DNA from: Brachybacterium vulturis
GTDB lineage: Bacteria; Actinomycetota; Actinomycetes; Actinomycetales; Dermabacteraceae
NCBI RefSeq assembly: GCF_002407185.1
Contig: NZ_CP023563.1
Coordinates: 1,240,001-1,304,000, forward strand
Length of the DNA stretch: 64,000 nucleotides
Reading direction: 5' to 3'
Positions 49,486 through 58,363 of this stretch are shown in pieces (within the stretch, counting starts at the first letter, position 1; every line of letters begins with the position of its first letter). The translations under genes were made by a program, and so were the position numbers. The notes under the pieces are model-generated. The model did no database searches, was not told the origin of the DNA, and was given only the letters and a program-made list of their open reading frames with translations.

Positions 49486-49614
49486 CACCGGCGCACCCCT
49501 CGCCGACGGCATGGCCGACGGTGGCGGAGGTCACCTCGCGCAGAGGCGGCGGCTCGAGTCGTGACCTGTTCGTGTCAAGCACCTGACCTGCGAGTTCTGT
49601 GCCCCCCTCGGGGA

Positions 49615-49636
49615 GTTCACCTGCCGTTCACGCGTG
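49615..49636 (+). promoter_or_regulatory. PHO box upstream of pstS
   Basis: Two 11-base direct repeat units, GTTCACCTGCC and GTTCACGCGTG, sit end to end and match the GTTCACC-type repeats bound by PhoP in actinobacteria. Further degenerate units at 11-base steps (49561-49604, e.g. GTGTCAAGCAC, CTGACCTGCGA, GTTCTGTGCCC) extend upstream. This implies induction under phosphate limitation. Confidence 0.75.
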
Positions 49637-49730
49637 AGCGGGCGGGCCGTCATCTGCCCTCCTTAGCGTCCGAGCTGCCACACCTCCTCGATGGACAGCT
49701 TCCGGGCCCACGGCCCCGAAAGGACTCGCA

Positions 49731-50873
49731 GTGAACGTTCGCACGAACAAGCTCGTCTCGCTCGCCGCACTCGGATTCGCCGCGGGCATCGCCCTGACGG
49801 CTTGCGGCGGCAGCGCCGAAGGCAGCAGCGGTGGCTCGGCGGCCCCGGAGGGCGGGGGAGCCTCGGGGGGCGGCTACGCCGAGCTGAGCGGCAACCTCGC
49901 CGGTGCCGGTGCCTCCTCCATGGGCAATGCGCAGACCGCGTGGACCGAGACGTTCCGCGGCCTCGTGCAGGCCGAGGGCGGCGACCTCACCGTCACCTAC
50001 GACCCCACCGGCTCCGGCACCGGTCGCGAGCAGTTCCTCTCCGGCCAGGTGAAGTTCGCCGGCACCGACGCCGCCCTGGACGAGGAGGAGCTCGCCGCCT
50101 CCACCGAGGTGTGCCACGGGGAGCAGGCCTTCGATCTGCCCGTCTACATCTCCCCGATCGCGGTCGTGTTCCATCTCGAGGGCGTCGAGAACCTGAACCT
50201 CTCGCCCGAGGTCATCGCCGGGATCTTCGCCGAGTCCATCACCACCTGGAACGATCCGGCGATCGCCGAGCTCAATCCCGATGTCGAGCTGCCCGGGACA
50301 GCCATCGTCCCGGTCCACCGCTCGGACGACTCGGGCACCACCGAGAACTTCACCGAGTACCTCTCGGACAACGCCCCCGACGTCTGGACCCACGGCCCGA
50401 TCGAGACCTGGCCGATCCCGGGCGGCCAGTCCGGTGACGGCACCTCCGGCCTGATCTCCACGGTGGAGGCCGGCAACGGCACCATCGGCTACGCCGACGC
50501 CTCGCAGGCCGGGAACCTCGGGACCGCCTCCATCCAGGTGGGCGAGGTGTTCGTGGACTACAGCGCCGATGCCGCGGCGAAGGCCGTCGACGTCTCGCCG
50601 CGCGAGGAGGGCCGGGCGGAGAACGACATCGTCATGGAGCTGGACCGCACCACCACCGAGGCCGGCACGTACCCGATCGTGCTGATCTCCTACCTGGCGC
50701 TGTGCGGCGCGTACGAGGACGCCGCCACCGGTGACGCGGTCAAGGCCTACGCCTCCTTCATGATCTCCGAGCAGGGGCAGCAGGTCGCCGCGCAGAACGC
50801 CGGCTCCGCCCCGATCTCCGAGGAGCTGCGCACCGAGGCGCAGGCGGCGATCGACGGCATCACCGTCGGCTGA
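49731..50873 (+). CDS. pstS: Phosphate ABC transporter substrate-binding lipoprotein
   Basis: 380 residues from a GTG with AAAGGA upstream. A lipobox ending LTAC puts the lipid on Cys25, followed by a Gly/Ser-rich linker. The phosphate-binding fold shows GAGASSMGNAQTAW, DPTGSGTGREQFLSG and HRSDDSGTTENFTEYL, all phosphate-contact regions of PstS. It captures phosphate at the cell surface for PstCAB. A PHO box lies 95 bases upstream, and a strong hairpin follows before pstC, which should let pstS be made in excess. Confidence 0.94.
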   Translation: MNVRTNKLVSLAALGFAAGIALTACGGSAEGSSGGSAAPEGGGASGGGYAELSGNLAGAGASSMGNAQTAWTETFRGLVQAEGGDLTVTYDPTGSGTGREQFLSGQVKFAGTDAALDEEELAASTEVCHGEQAFDLPVYISPIAVVFHLEGVENLNLSPEVIAGIFAESITTWNDPAIAELNPDVELPGTAIVPVHRSDDSGTTENFTEYLSDNAPDVWTHGPIETWPIPGGQSGDGTSGLISTVEAGNGTIGYADASQAGNLGTASIQVGEVFVDYSADAAAKAVDVSPREEGRAENDIVMELDRTTTEAGTYPIVLISYLALCGAYEDAATGDAVKAYASFMISEQGQQVAAQNAGSAPISEELRTEAQAAIDGITVG

Positions 50874-50897
50874 TCCGCTCCCGCACGACGGCGTGCC

Positions 50898-50937
50898 GCC
50901 GGGCCCCAGCGGCTCGGCGGCGTCGCCGGGGCCCGGC
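50898..50937 (+). terminator. Attenuating hairpin between pstS and pstC
   Basis: GCCGGGCCCC and GGGGCCCGGC are perfectly complementary across 20 bases. Without a T-run it may reduce read-through and protect the pstS mRNA 3' end. Confidence 0.55.
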
Positions 50938-50979
50938 ACCGCGCCCCACCCCGTCCCGTGAGCTCGGAGGAAGGTCCCC

Positions 50980-51942
50980 ATGAGCACAGCTGACATCGAG
51001 TCGGAGCCGCGTGAGGCTCCGCCCGCCTCGATGGCGACCAGCGGACGCCGCCTCGGCGACTCGGTCTTCTCGTCCCTGAGCATCGGCTCGGGGCTGCTGA
51101 TCTTCCTCACCCTGGCCGCGGTGGCGGTCTTCCTCACCACGGAGTCGCTGCCGGCGATCCTCGCGAGCCAGGAGTTCTCCGGCACCGCGGAGTTCTCCCT
51201 GATCGAGTACGCACTCCCGCTCGTCTTCGGCACGGTGCTCGCCTCCGCGATCGCGCTGGTGATCGCGATCCCGATCTCGATCGGCATCGCCCTGTTCATC
51301 TCCCACTACGCGCCGCGCCGACTGGCCGCGACGCTGGGCTACCTGATCGACCTGCTCGCCGCGGTGCCGTCGGTCGTCTACGGCCTGTGGGGCGGGATCT
51401 GGCTGGTCCCCGAGCTCGAGCCGCTGTACCTCTTCCTGAACACCTACCTCGGCTGGATCCCGCTGTTCGCCGGTGAGCCCACCGCCCCGATGCGCAACCT
51501 CGCCTCCGCCTCGGTGGTGCTCGCCGTGATGGTGCTGCCGATCATCACCGCCGTCGCCCGTGAGGTGTTCCTGCAGACCCCGCGCCTGCAGGAGGAAGCG
51601 GCCCTCGCCCTCGGCGCCACCCGCTGGGAGACGATCAGGACCGTCGTGCTCCCCTTCGGGCGCGGCGGCATCGTCGCCGCCTCCATGCTCGGCCTGGGCC
51701 GTGCGCTCGGCGAGACCATGGCGGTGCTGATGATCCTCGCCCCCGGCGCCACCTTCTCCCTCCACATCCTCGAGGTGGGTCGGCACAACTCGATCGCCGC
51801 GAACATCGCCTCGAAGTCGGCGGAGGCCTCCGGCGTCGAGATGTCCCTGCTGATCTTCACCGGTCTGGTGCTGTTCGTGCTGACGTTCCTCATCAACGCC
51901 ATCGCCCGGTGGATCGTCGCCCGCAGCGGCCCGACGAGCTGA
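50980..51942 (+). CDS. pstC: Phosphate ABC transporter permease PstC
   Basis: 320 residues, with GGAGGAAGG upstream. Six membrane helices are visible, and the EAA-loop EEAALALGATRWETIRTVVLP lies near residue 205, followed by GRALGETMAVLMI. PstC and PstA form the channel through which phosphate enters. It lies nine bases before pstA. Confidence 0.94.
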   Translation: MSTADIESEPREAPPASMATSGRRLGDSVFSSLSIGSGLLIFLTLAAVAVFLTTESLPAILASQEFSGTAEFSLIEYALPLVFGTVLASAIALVIAIPISIGIALFISHYAPRRLAATLGYLIDLLAAVPSVVYGLWGGIWLVPELEPLYLFLNTYLGWIPLFAGEPTAPMRNLASASVVLAVMVLPIITAVAREVFLQTPRLQEEAALALGATRWETIRTVVLPFGRGGIVAASMLGLGRALGETMAVLMILAPGATFSLHILEVGRHNSIAANIASKSAEASGVEMSLLIFTGLVLFVLTFLINAIARWIVARSGPTS

Positions 51943-51951
51943 GAGGCCCCT

Positions 51952-53118
51952 ATGAGCACCCCCACCGCCGTGCAGCACCAGACCCCGATGCGTCGTCCCC
52001 ACGACGAGCGTCGGCTGCCCTGGTACCACCTGGTCCTCACCGGCCTCGTCGGCCTGCTGGTCGCGATCGCCGGCCTGTCCCTCCTCGATGCCTTCTCGAT
52101 CGCCGGCGCGATCATGGTCGGCTTCGTCCTGCACCTGCTGCTGGGCTGGGCGTACTCGCTGCTGCGCGAAGGCCCCCGCTGGGCGAAGGACCGCCTGATG
52201 ACCCTGCTGGTGATCGGTGCCTTCACCGTGGCGATGTTCCCGCTGGTCTCCCTGCTCTGGGAGGTCGTCAGCCGAGGACTGACCCGCGCGATCGCGGCCA
52301 GGCCCGACCCCTTCGACTTCTGGACGTCCTCGATGTCCGGGATCATCGGCGGCGCCGACGCGGGCGGCGTGTTCCACGCGGCGGTGGGCACCCTGCTGAT
52401 CACCCTGTGGGCGTCGCTCATCTCGATCCCCATCGGCCTGTTCAGCGCGATCTTCCTGGTGGAGTACGCGGACCAGGGATGGAAGCGGACCCTCGGCACC
52501 GGCGTCACCTTCCTGGTGGACGTCATGACCGGCATCCCCTCGATCGTCGCCGGCCTGTTCGGCCTGGCGCTGTTCATCGCCCTGATGCCGGACGACAGCG
52601 TGCGCATGGGCATCATGGGCGCGGTCGCGCTGTCGCTGCTGATGATCCCCACCGTGGTGCGCAACAGCGAGGAGATGCTCCGGCTGGTCCCGATGGACCT
52701 GCGCGAGGCCGCCTATGCGCTGGGCGTGCCCAAGTGGCTCACCATCGTCAAGGTGGTGCTGCGCACCGCGATCGCAGGCCTGACCACCGGCATCACCCTC
52801 GCCATCGCCCGCGTGATCGGCGAGACGGCACCGCTGCTGCTCACGGTGGGCATGGTGACCTCGGTGAACTGGAACATGTTCGACGGACGCATGGCGACGC
52901 TGCCCACGTTCATCAATCAGCAGTACCGCGCCGGCAGCGCGAACTGCATGAGCGAGACGGTCACGAACCCGATCACCCAGGAGGTGTACGCCTGCTCGAT
53001 CGCCACCAACATCGATCGTGCCTGGGCCGCAGCCTTCACCCTGATCGTGATCGTGATGGTGCTCAACCTCGTCGCGCGGCTGATCAGCCACTACTTCTCC
53101 CCGAAGCTCAGCCGCTGA
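51952..53118 (+). CDS. pstA: Phosphate ABC transporter permease PstA
   Basis: 388 residues. The permease core (about 140-388) has [20 protein letters not shown], the EAA loop, then [16 protein letters not shown]. About 100 extra N-terminal residues contribute additional helices, making it longer than typical 280-300 residue PstA. A Cys-containing loop ([20 protein letters not shown]) precedes the last helix. It is nine bases downstream of pstC and 28 upstream of pstB. Confidence 0.93.
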   Translation: MSTPTAVQHQTPMRRPHDERRLPWYHLVLTGLVGLLVAIAGLSLLDAFSIAGAIMVGFVLHLLLGWAYSLLREGPRWAKDRLMTLLVIGAFTVAMFPLVSLLWEVVSRGLTRAIAARPDPFDFWTSSMSGIIGGADAGGVFHAAVGTLLITLWASLISIPIGLFSAIFLVEYADQGWKRTLGTGVTFLVDVMTGIPSIVAGLFGLALFIALMPDDSVRMGIMGAVALSLLMIPTVVRNSEEMLRLVPMDLREAAYALGVPKWLTIVKVVLRTAIAGLTTGITLAIARVIGETAPLLLTVGMVTSVNWNMFDGRMATLPTFINQQYRAGSANCMSETVTNPITQEVYACSIATNIDRAWAAAFTLIVIVMVLNLVARLISHYFSPKLSR

Positions 53119-53146
53119 GCCCTCGCCCCACCCGAAAGGACTCCCG

Positions 53147-53932
53147 ATGGCCGCCCCACAGCCCATCAACGTCGAGGACCTCGACATCTTCTACGGGGAC
53201 TTCCTCGCCGTGCAGGGCGTCGACGTCCAGCTCCGCCCCCGCTCGGTGACCGCGCTCATCGGCCCCTCCGGCTGCGGCAAGTCGACCTTCCTGCGCACCC
53301 TGAACCGCATGCACGAGGTGATCCCCGGCGCCTACGCGACGGGCAGGGTCGAGATCAACGGGGAGGACATCTACGACCCCAGGGTCGACCCGGTCACCGT
53401 GCGCCGCCGCGTGGGCATGGTGTTCCAGAAGGCGAACCCCTTCCCGACCATGTCGATCCGGGACAACGTCCTGGCCGGTGTGAAGCTCAACCATCGCCGC
53501 ATGTCCCGCTCGGCCTCCGAGGAGCTGATGGAGCAGGCGCTGCGAGGCGCGAACCTCTGGAACGAGGTCAAGGATCGCCTGGACAAGCCCGGCATGGGAT
53601 TGTCCGGCGGTCAGCAGCAGCGGCTGTGCATCGCACGGACGATCGCGGTCCGGCCCGAGGTGGTGCTGATGGACGAGCCCTGCTCGGCGCTGGATCCGAT
53701 CTCGACGCTCGCGATCGAGGACCTGATCCATGAGCTGAAGCAGGAGTACACGATCGTGATCGTGACCCACAACATGCAGCAGGCCTCCCGCGTCTCGGAC
53801 CGCACCGGCTTCTTCAACATCGCCGGCACCGGCCGGCCCGGCCGCCTCATCGAGATCGACGACACCGACACCCTCTTCACCAACCCCACGAACTCGCAGA
53901 CCGAGGACTACATCTCCGGCCGCTTCGGCTGA
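53147..53932 (+). CDS. pstB: Phosphate ABC transporter ATPase PstB
   Basis: 261 residues with GAAAGGA upstream. Walker A is GPSGCGKST (about 39-47), the signature [14 protein letters not shown] near 148 and Walker [14 protein letters not shown] near 170, followed by the switch His in [19 protein letters not shown] at the start is typical of PstB. It powers phosphate import through PstCA. No phoU follows in this window, so that regulator must lie elsewhere. Confidence 0.95.
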   Translation: MAAPQPINVEDLDIFYGDFLAVQGVDVQLRPRSVTALIGPSGCGKSTFLRTLNRMHEVIPGAYATGRVEINGEDIYDPRVDPVTVRRRVGMVFQKANPFPTMSIRDNVLAGVKLNHRRMSRSASEELMEQALRGANLWNEVKDRLDKPGMGLSGGQQQRLCIARTIAVRPEVVLMDEPCSALDPISTLAIEDLIHELKQEYTIVIVTHNMQQASRVSDRTGFFNIAGTGRPGRLIEIDDTDTLFTNPTNSQTEDYISGRFG

Positions 53933-53982
53933 GCGGCGTGCTGCGGCCGTGACCAGCGGGCGCCACGGCCGGGTGGATGCCC

Positions 53983-54004
53983 GGGTCAGACCATGGTCTG
54001 ACCC
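53983..54004. promoter_or_regulatory. Perfect 22-base palindrome upstream of the MacB-type ABC pair
   Basis: Both 11-base arms read GGGTCAGACCA and meet with no spacer. It sits 66 bases before the ATPase start. The absence of a loop argues for a protein operator and not a terminator. No regulator gene is next to it. Confidence 0.55.
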
Positions 54005-54069
54005 ATGGCGGACAGAACCGCTCCGGGGGTGGACGCGGGGCGGGGGCCCCGCCACGGAGGCTGGGTGGC

Positions 54070-54864
54070 ATGAACATCAGCCCGCTCGCGTCCTCGCCTC
54101 CCGGCACGTCCCCGCAACCCGCCCAGCCCGGGACGGTCACCCCGTCCCCGGTGCTGTCGGCCCGCGGCCTGCTCATGACCTACGGCACCGGGGGCACCAC
54201 CACCCGTGCCCTGGACGGCGTGGACCTCGATCTCGACCGCGCCGACTCGCTCGCCGTGATGGGCCCCTCCGGCTGCGGCAAGACCACCCTGCTGCACATC
54301 CTCGCCGGCATCCTCACCCCGACCACCGGCACCGTCCTGCACGAGGGCACCGATCTGGCGCGCCTGGGGGACCGGCGCCGCACCCGCCTGCGCCGCAGCG
54401 ACTTCGGCTTCGTCTTCCAGGACGGCCAGCTGCTGCCCGAGCTCACCGCGCTGGAGAACGTGATCCTGCCGCGCATGCTCGGCGGCACCTCCCGCCGCGC
54501 CGCCACCGCCGAGGCGGCCTCCTGGCTGGACCGCCTGGGGCTGTCCGGCATGCACGACCGCCGCCCCACCCAGCTCTCGGGCGGGCAGGCGCAGCGGGTG
54601 GCGATCGCCCGAGCCCTGGCCGGACGGCCCTCGGTGGTCTTCGCCGACGAGCCCACCGGAGCGCTCGACCAGGCCACCGGCCAGGCCGTGCTGCAGATCC
54701 TGGTGGACTCCTGCCGGGACACCGGTGCCGCTCTGGTGATGGTCACGCATGACGGCACGGTCGCCGCGGCCTGTCGCCGCACCGTGACCATGCAGGACGG
54801 ACGGATCGCCCAGGAGTTCGTGCGCCCCGTCGCCGAGACCGGCTCCACCGGAGCGGAGCGATGA
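54070..54864 (+). CDS. MacB/LolD-type ABC transporter ATPase
   Basis: 264 residues from the ATG at 54070. Walker A is GPSGCGKTT (about 68-76), the Q-loop VFQDGQLLPELTALEN, the signature LSGGQAQRVAIARAL and Walker B VVFADEPTGALD, then VTHDGTVAA. A 30-residue Pro/Ser-rich head precedes the fold. It overlaps the FtsX-like permease gene by four bases. By family knowledge such pairs act as mechanotransmitters or exporters, often of antimicrobial peptides; no peptide gene is nearby. A palindromic operator candidate lies upstream. Confidence 0.9.
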   Translation: MNISPLASSPPGTSPQPAQPGTVTPSPVLSARGLLMTYGTGGTTTRALDGVDLDLDRADSLAVMGPSGCGKTTLLHILAGILTPTTGTVLHEGTDLARLGDRRRTRLRRSDFGFVFQDGQLLPELTALENVILPRMLGGTSRRAATAEAASWLDRLGLSGMHDRRPTQLSGGQAQRVAIARALAGRPSVVFADEPTGALDQATGQAVLQILVDSCRDTGAALVMVTHDGTVAAACRRTVTMQDGRIAQEFVRPVAETGSTGAER

Positions 54865-56207
54865 GCGCCCTGCTCGCCTCCGCGCCCCTGCTGCTGCGGC
54901 GCCGCGGGGCGCTCGCCGACGTGCTGCCGGTGATCGCCTTCGCCGCCGCCACCGCCCTCACCGCGACCGTGCTGGGCGGCGCCGCAGCCTTCGTCGGCCG
55001 CAGCCCCGCGGGAGAGGTCCCCCTGACGGGCGAGGCCTCGATCATGCCGTTCCTCGCGATCTGCGCACTCATCGCCTCCGTGCTGCTGGTGCCCAGCGCC
55101 GTCGGCCTCGGCGGCTCGGCCGCGCGGCTGTCCCTGGCCCGGCGCGAGCGGGACCTGGCCACCATGCGCCTGGTGGGCGGCACCGGCGGTCAGGTCGGCT
55201 CGGTGGCGGTGCTCGACGTCGCCGCCCAGTCGCTGCTCGGCGCGCTCCTCGGTCTCGGAGCTCATCTGGCGGCGACCCCGGCGCTGACCCGCCTCGACTT
55301 CGGGATCACCCCCTTCACGGTCGCCGACCTGCTGCTGCCCGGCTGGGCCTATCCCGTGCTGGTCCTCGCGCTGGTACTGATCGCCGCCGGCTCCGCCGCG
55401 GTCTCCCTCACCGGGGTGGTCCTCAGCCCGCTGGGAGTGGCCCGCGATTCCCGGGTGGTGCGGATGTCGGTGCTGCGCGTGGTGCTGTGGGCAGCGCTGA
55501 TCGTGGGCTTCGTGGTGTTCATGAACGTCGGCGGGATGCTGCTGGGCGAGGACGGCGCCGGGGCGGCGATCGCGATCATGGTGCTGTTCATCGCGGCGAT
55601 CGTGGCGGGGATCAACGTGGTCGGTCCGTTCCTGGTGTGGGCCACCGCGCTGGTGCTCGCCCGGCTCGCCCCCGTCCCCTCGCTGATGGTGGGGGCGCGA
55701 CGGCTGGCGGCCGATCCGCGGGCCGGCTGGCGTGCCGTCTCGGGCATCACCTTCGCCCTGGTCATCGCCGGGTTCCTGACGATGATCGCCACGCTCGGCA
55801 CGGCCACCAACCCCGAGGAGGCGATGATGTTCACCGCCATGACCACCGGCGGCCTGCTCACCCTGGGGATCGCCGCGGTGCTCGCCGCGGTCGGCACCGG
55901 CGTCACGCAGACCGCCCGGGTGATCGACCAGGCCCCCCGGCTGCGCGCCCAGCACATCGCCGGCGCCGAGGTGGGCCAGCTGCACCGTGCCCGGCTCGCG
56001 GAGATCGCGGTGCCGGTGGCGCTGAGCTCGCTCGTCGCGACCGGCACCGCCCTGCTGGTGCTCACCACGGTCCTCGGCGGCACCCCCAGCGATCCGAGGA
56101 TGGCCGTGCAGTACCTGGCCGGCGTGCTCGGCGCCTATGCGCTGGTGATCGCCGCGGTGCTGGTGGCCTCGCCGCTGGTGCGGCGGTATGCACGGGCGGG
56201 CCGTTAG
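54861..56207 (+). CDS. FtsX-like ABC permease
   Basis: 448 residues starting in the ATGA overlap with the ATPase. About ten hydrophobic helices form two FtsX-type halves, with RRERDLATMRLVGGTGGQV as the coupling-helix region of the first. Extracellular loops are short, unlike MacB, so this is closer to the compact BceB-like or unnamed actinobacterial type. It forms the membrane partner of the preceding ATPase. Confidence 0.85.
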   Translation: MSALLASAPLLLRRRGALADVLPVIAFAAATALTATVLGGAAAFVGRSPAGEVPLTGEASIMPFLAICALIASVLLVPSAVGLGGSAARLSLARRERDLATMRLVGGTGGQVGSVAVLDVAAQSLLGALLGLGAHLAATPALTRLDFGITPFTVADLLLPGWAYPVLVLALVLIAAGSAAVSLTGVVLSPLGVARDSRVVRMSVLRVVLWAALIVGFVVFMNVGGMLLGEDGAGAAIAIMVLFIAAIVAGINVVGPFLVWATALVLARLAPVPSLMVGARRLAADPRAGWRAVSGITFALVIAGFLTMIATLGTATNPEEAMMFTAMTTGGLLTLGIAAVLAAVGTGVTQTARVIDQAPRLRAQHIAGAEVGQLHRARLAEIAVPVALSSLVATGTALLVLTTVLGGTPSDPRMAVQYLAGVLGAYALVIAAVLVASPLVRRYARAGR

Positions 56208-56210
56208 GCT
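56205..56210 (+). promoter_or_regulatory. -10 element of the rhodanese gene (leaderless)
   Basis: TAGGCT, overlapping the permease stop codon, ends six bases before the ATG at 56217. Confidence 0.4.
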
Positions 56211-56216
56211 GGCTCC

Positions 56217-56543
56217 ATGACTCTTGAGAACGTCGCTCCGAACGCCATCCCCGAGGGCGCGCACCTGATCGACGTGCGCGAGCAGAACGAATGGGACGCC
56301 GGCCATGCCGGGCATGCGCAGCACCTCCCGGCGAGCACGCTGATGGAGAACCTCGACCAGCTGCCCGAGACCGATGAGCCGATGTACATCGTCTGCCGCA
56401 GCGGCGGCCGCAGCTTCCAGGTCAGCCAGTGGTTGAACGCGAACGGCTTCGAGGCGATCAACGTCGCCGGCGGCATGGATCAGTGGTTCGAGTCGGGCCT
56501 GCCGATCACCTCCGACGGCGAGGGCGAGGCGTACATCCTCTGA
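56217..56543 (+). CDS. Rhodanese-domain protein
   Basis: 108 residues, a single rhodanese domain. LIDVREQNEWDAGHAGHAQ and the active-site loop Cys60-RSGGRS are intact, followed by GGMDQWFESGLPI. It probably carries a persulfide on Cys60 for sulfur transfer or thiol detoxification; the partner is unknown. It starts nine bases after the permease stop and may have its own leaderless promoter. Confidence 0.9.
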   Translation: MTLENVAPNAIPEGAHLIDVREQNEWDAGHAGHAQHLPASTLMENLDQLPETDEPMYIVCRSGGRSFQVSQWLNANGFEAINVAGGMDQWFESGLPITSDGEGEAYIL

Positions 56544-56579
56544 CGGTGCGGAAACGACGGCGCGGAGCTGGCGTCACGC

Positions 56580-56623
56580 AGCTGGCGGCGCGGGGCTGAG
56601 GCCGCGGAGCTGGCGGCGCGGGG
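56580..56623. repeat. 16-base direct repeat downstream of the rhodanese gene
   Basis: AGCTGGCGGCGCGGGG occurs at 56580-56595 and 56608-56623, in a GC-rich spacer with related GCGGAGCTGG words. Confidence 0.7.
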
Positions 56624-56655
56624 GTCGTGCGTGCCGTCGGCCCGCTCCGCGCACA

Positions 56656-56743
56656 ATGACCTGGTCGGGTCCTGGCGCAGGAGCGATGCGTATGCCGCTA
56701 TGACCGTACTGATCGCTGTGCCGCCAGTACCCGACCAGTTCAT
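56656..56743. repeat. Long imperfect inverted repeat between convergent genes
   Basis: Arms of about 32 bases (56656-56687, 56712-56743) match in ATGA, CTGGTCGGGT, CTGGCG and AGCGAT blocks, with mismatches between, around a 24-base centre. It lies between the rhodanese and CPBP genes. It could be a bidirectional terminator or a degraded palindromic element. Confidence 0.65.
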
Positions 56744-56795
56744 AGTTCGTGCGGTCGCGGCCTGCGACTGCGGTCCGCACCGCATTCCCGGTGGC

Positions 56796-57548
56796 TCACA
56801 GCCCGAGGGCATCCTGCAGCAGCGCATAGCCCACGAAGGCGCACACATCGAGCAGGGTGTGGGCGATGACCAGCGGCAGGGTGCGCCGGGTACGGCGGTA
56901 CCAGTACCCGAACACCAGCCCCATCACCAGGTTCGCGAGACCCGGGCCCACCCCCTGATAGGTGTGGTACGCCCCGCGCAGCAGGGCGGAGACCACGATG
57001 ATCCGCCGCGGTGACCAGCCGAGCCGCTCGAGCCGCTGGAACAGGTAGCCCACCACGATCACCTCCTCCAGCACGGCGTTCTTCACCGCGTGCAGCACCA
57101 GCACCGGCAGCGTCCACCAGTGGGTGTCCAGCGCCGCCGGGATCACCTCGACCGTGGCCCCCACCAGACGGCCCAGGTAGTAGACCGCCAGGCCCGGCAC
57201 GCCGATCCCGGCCGCCAGCAGCACGCCGTGCAGCAGGTCCCGCAGGGGCCGGCCGAGATCCAGTCCCAGGTCCCCCAGTGCCTGACGGAGGGAACCGGCG
57301 GTCAGCGCCAGCAGCAGCACCACCAGCGCCACCGGGGCGAGGGTGAAGACGATCGACAGCAGCTGATAGAGCAGGTCCAGCCAGGGATTCTCCCGCAGCG
57401 AGGAGTTCAGGGCGGTGGACTGCCCGGACAGCGGCCCGGCCGCCAGGGCCTGGGCGAGGGAGAGCAGCGAGTACACGGCGCTGCGCCCCAGCGAGAGCGC
57501 GAGGATGATCAGCACCTCGGCGCGCAGCCAGGCCCGGCTCGGTGTCAT
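56796..57548 (-). CDS. CPBP-family intramembrane protein (CAAX-protease-like)
   Basis: 250 residues from the ATG at 57548, with GGTGGAG upstream. Six or more helices are present. The CPBP/Abi motifs are only partly kept: EEVIVVGYLFQRL has the two Glu but not the usual Arg of EExxxR; LLRGAYHTYQG and VIAHTLLDV supply the His residues. It may be an intramembrane glutamic protease or a degenerate, non-proteolytic relative. It is divergent from the 57.6-kb SDR gene. Confidence 0.8.
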   Translation of the reverse strand: MTPSRAWLRAEVLIILALSLGRSAVYSLLSLAQALAAGPLSGQSTALNSSLRENPWLDLLYQLLSIVFTLAPVALVVLLLALTAGSLRQALGDLGLDLGRPLRDLLHGVLLAAGIGVPGLAVYYLGRLVGATVEVIPAALDTHWWTLPVLVLHAVKNAVLEEVIVVGYLFQRLERLGWSPRRIIVVSALLRGAYHTYQGVGPGLANLVMGLVFGYWYRRTRRTLPLVIAHTLLDVCAFVGYALLQDALGL

Positions 57549-57601
57549 CGTCTCCACCCCGTCATGGTCTCACCTGCGCCGTGGCGGTCGCCTCGCCGTG
57601 A

Positions 57602-57607
57602 CAGACT
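57602..57607 (+). promoter_or_regulatory. -10 element of the 57.6-kb short-chain dehydrogenase (leaderless)
   Basis: CAGACT ends seven bases before the ATG at 57615. Confidence 0.4.
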
Positions 57608-57614
57608 CGGGGCC

Positions 57615-58340
57615 ATGACGACCGAGCAGCCCGCTTCCCGTTCCGCCCGCCCCGCCGTCCTGATCACCGGCGCGAACCGCGGGATCGGCCGCGCCACGGC
57701 CGAGGCGCTCGCCGCCGACCATCATCTGCTCCTCGCCGGCCGCGACGAGCAGGCGCTGGCCGCGCTGGCCGCGCAGCTGCCCTCGGCCCAGCCCGTCGTC
57801 GCGGAACTCACCGACCACGCGGCGACGGCCGCCGCAGTGGCCGCCCTGGACCTGCCCGGCGGGCTCGCAGGACTCGTCCACTGCGCAGGCATTCTGGTCA
57901 ACGGCACCGTCGAGGAGCTCAGCGCCGCGGACTGGGAGCGGAACTTCGCGGTCAACGTCACCGCCGTCTCGGAGCTGACCCGGCTGCTGCTGCCCGCGCT
58001 GCGGGAGGCCCGCGGCACGGTCGTCGCCGTGAACTCCGGTTCCGGCTATAACGCCAAGGGCGAGCGGGGCGCCTACTCCGCCTCGAAGTTCGCGCTGCGC
58101 GCCTGGACCGATGCACTGCGCCAGGAGGAGACCGCTCATGGGGTGCGGGTCAGCTCGGTGCACCCGGGCCGGGTGGACACCGACATGCAGCAGGAGCTGC
58201 GCGCCGCAGAGAGCGGCGCCTACGAGACGGAGAAGTACCTGCGCCCCGCCACCGTCGCCGCGGCGATCGGCTTCGCGCTGCGCGCCCCGGCCGAGGCGGT
58301 CATCGCGACCATCGACCTCCGCCCCCGCGCCATCGGCTGA
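57615..58340 (+). CDS. Short-chain dehydrogenase/reductase
   Basis: 241 residues from the ATG at 57615. The cofactor motif TGANRGIG (about 18-25), an HCAGI variant of NNAG, and the catalytic Ser with Tyr154-x-x-x-Lys158 (GAYSASKFAL) are all present. GRDEQ after the second strand favours NADPH. The substrate is unknown. It converges on purB, leaving only 23 bases between the stops, and is preceded by a probable leaderless promoter. Confidence 0.88.
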   Translation: MTTEQPASRSARPAVLITGANRGIGRATAEALAADHHLLLAGRDEQALAALAAQLPSAQPVVAELTDHAATAAAVAALDLPGGLAGLVHCAGILVNGTVEELSAADWERNFAVNVTAVSELTRLLLPALREARGTVVAVNSGSGYNAKGERGAYSASKFALRAWTDALRQEETAHGVRVSSVHPGRVDTDMQQELRAAESGAYETEKYLRPATVAAAIGFALRAPAEAVIATIDLRPRAIG

Positions 58341-58363
58341 CGGGGCGGGGCCGCCGGAACGGC

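Noticed and set aside
50860..53187. 775-codon minus-strand frame opposite pstCA
   Set aside because: The translation is His/Asp/Gly/Arg-rich low complexity, the mirror of GC-biased third positions in pstC and pstA, which are clearly real.
54861..56207. Cell-division FtsX
   Set aside because: The permease shares only the fold; the partner ATPase is MacB/LolD-like and the chain is longer, with two FtsX halves, unlike the roughly 300-residue divisome FtsX.
56574..56780. Small protein frame on the minus strand across the inverted repeat
   Set aside because: Similar peptides appear on both strands only because of the inverted repeat; there is no ribosome site or leaderless -10, and composition is not gene-like.
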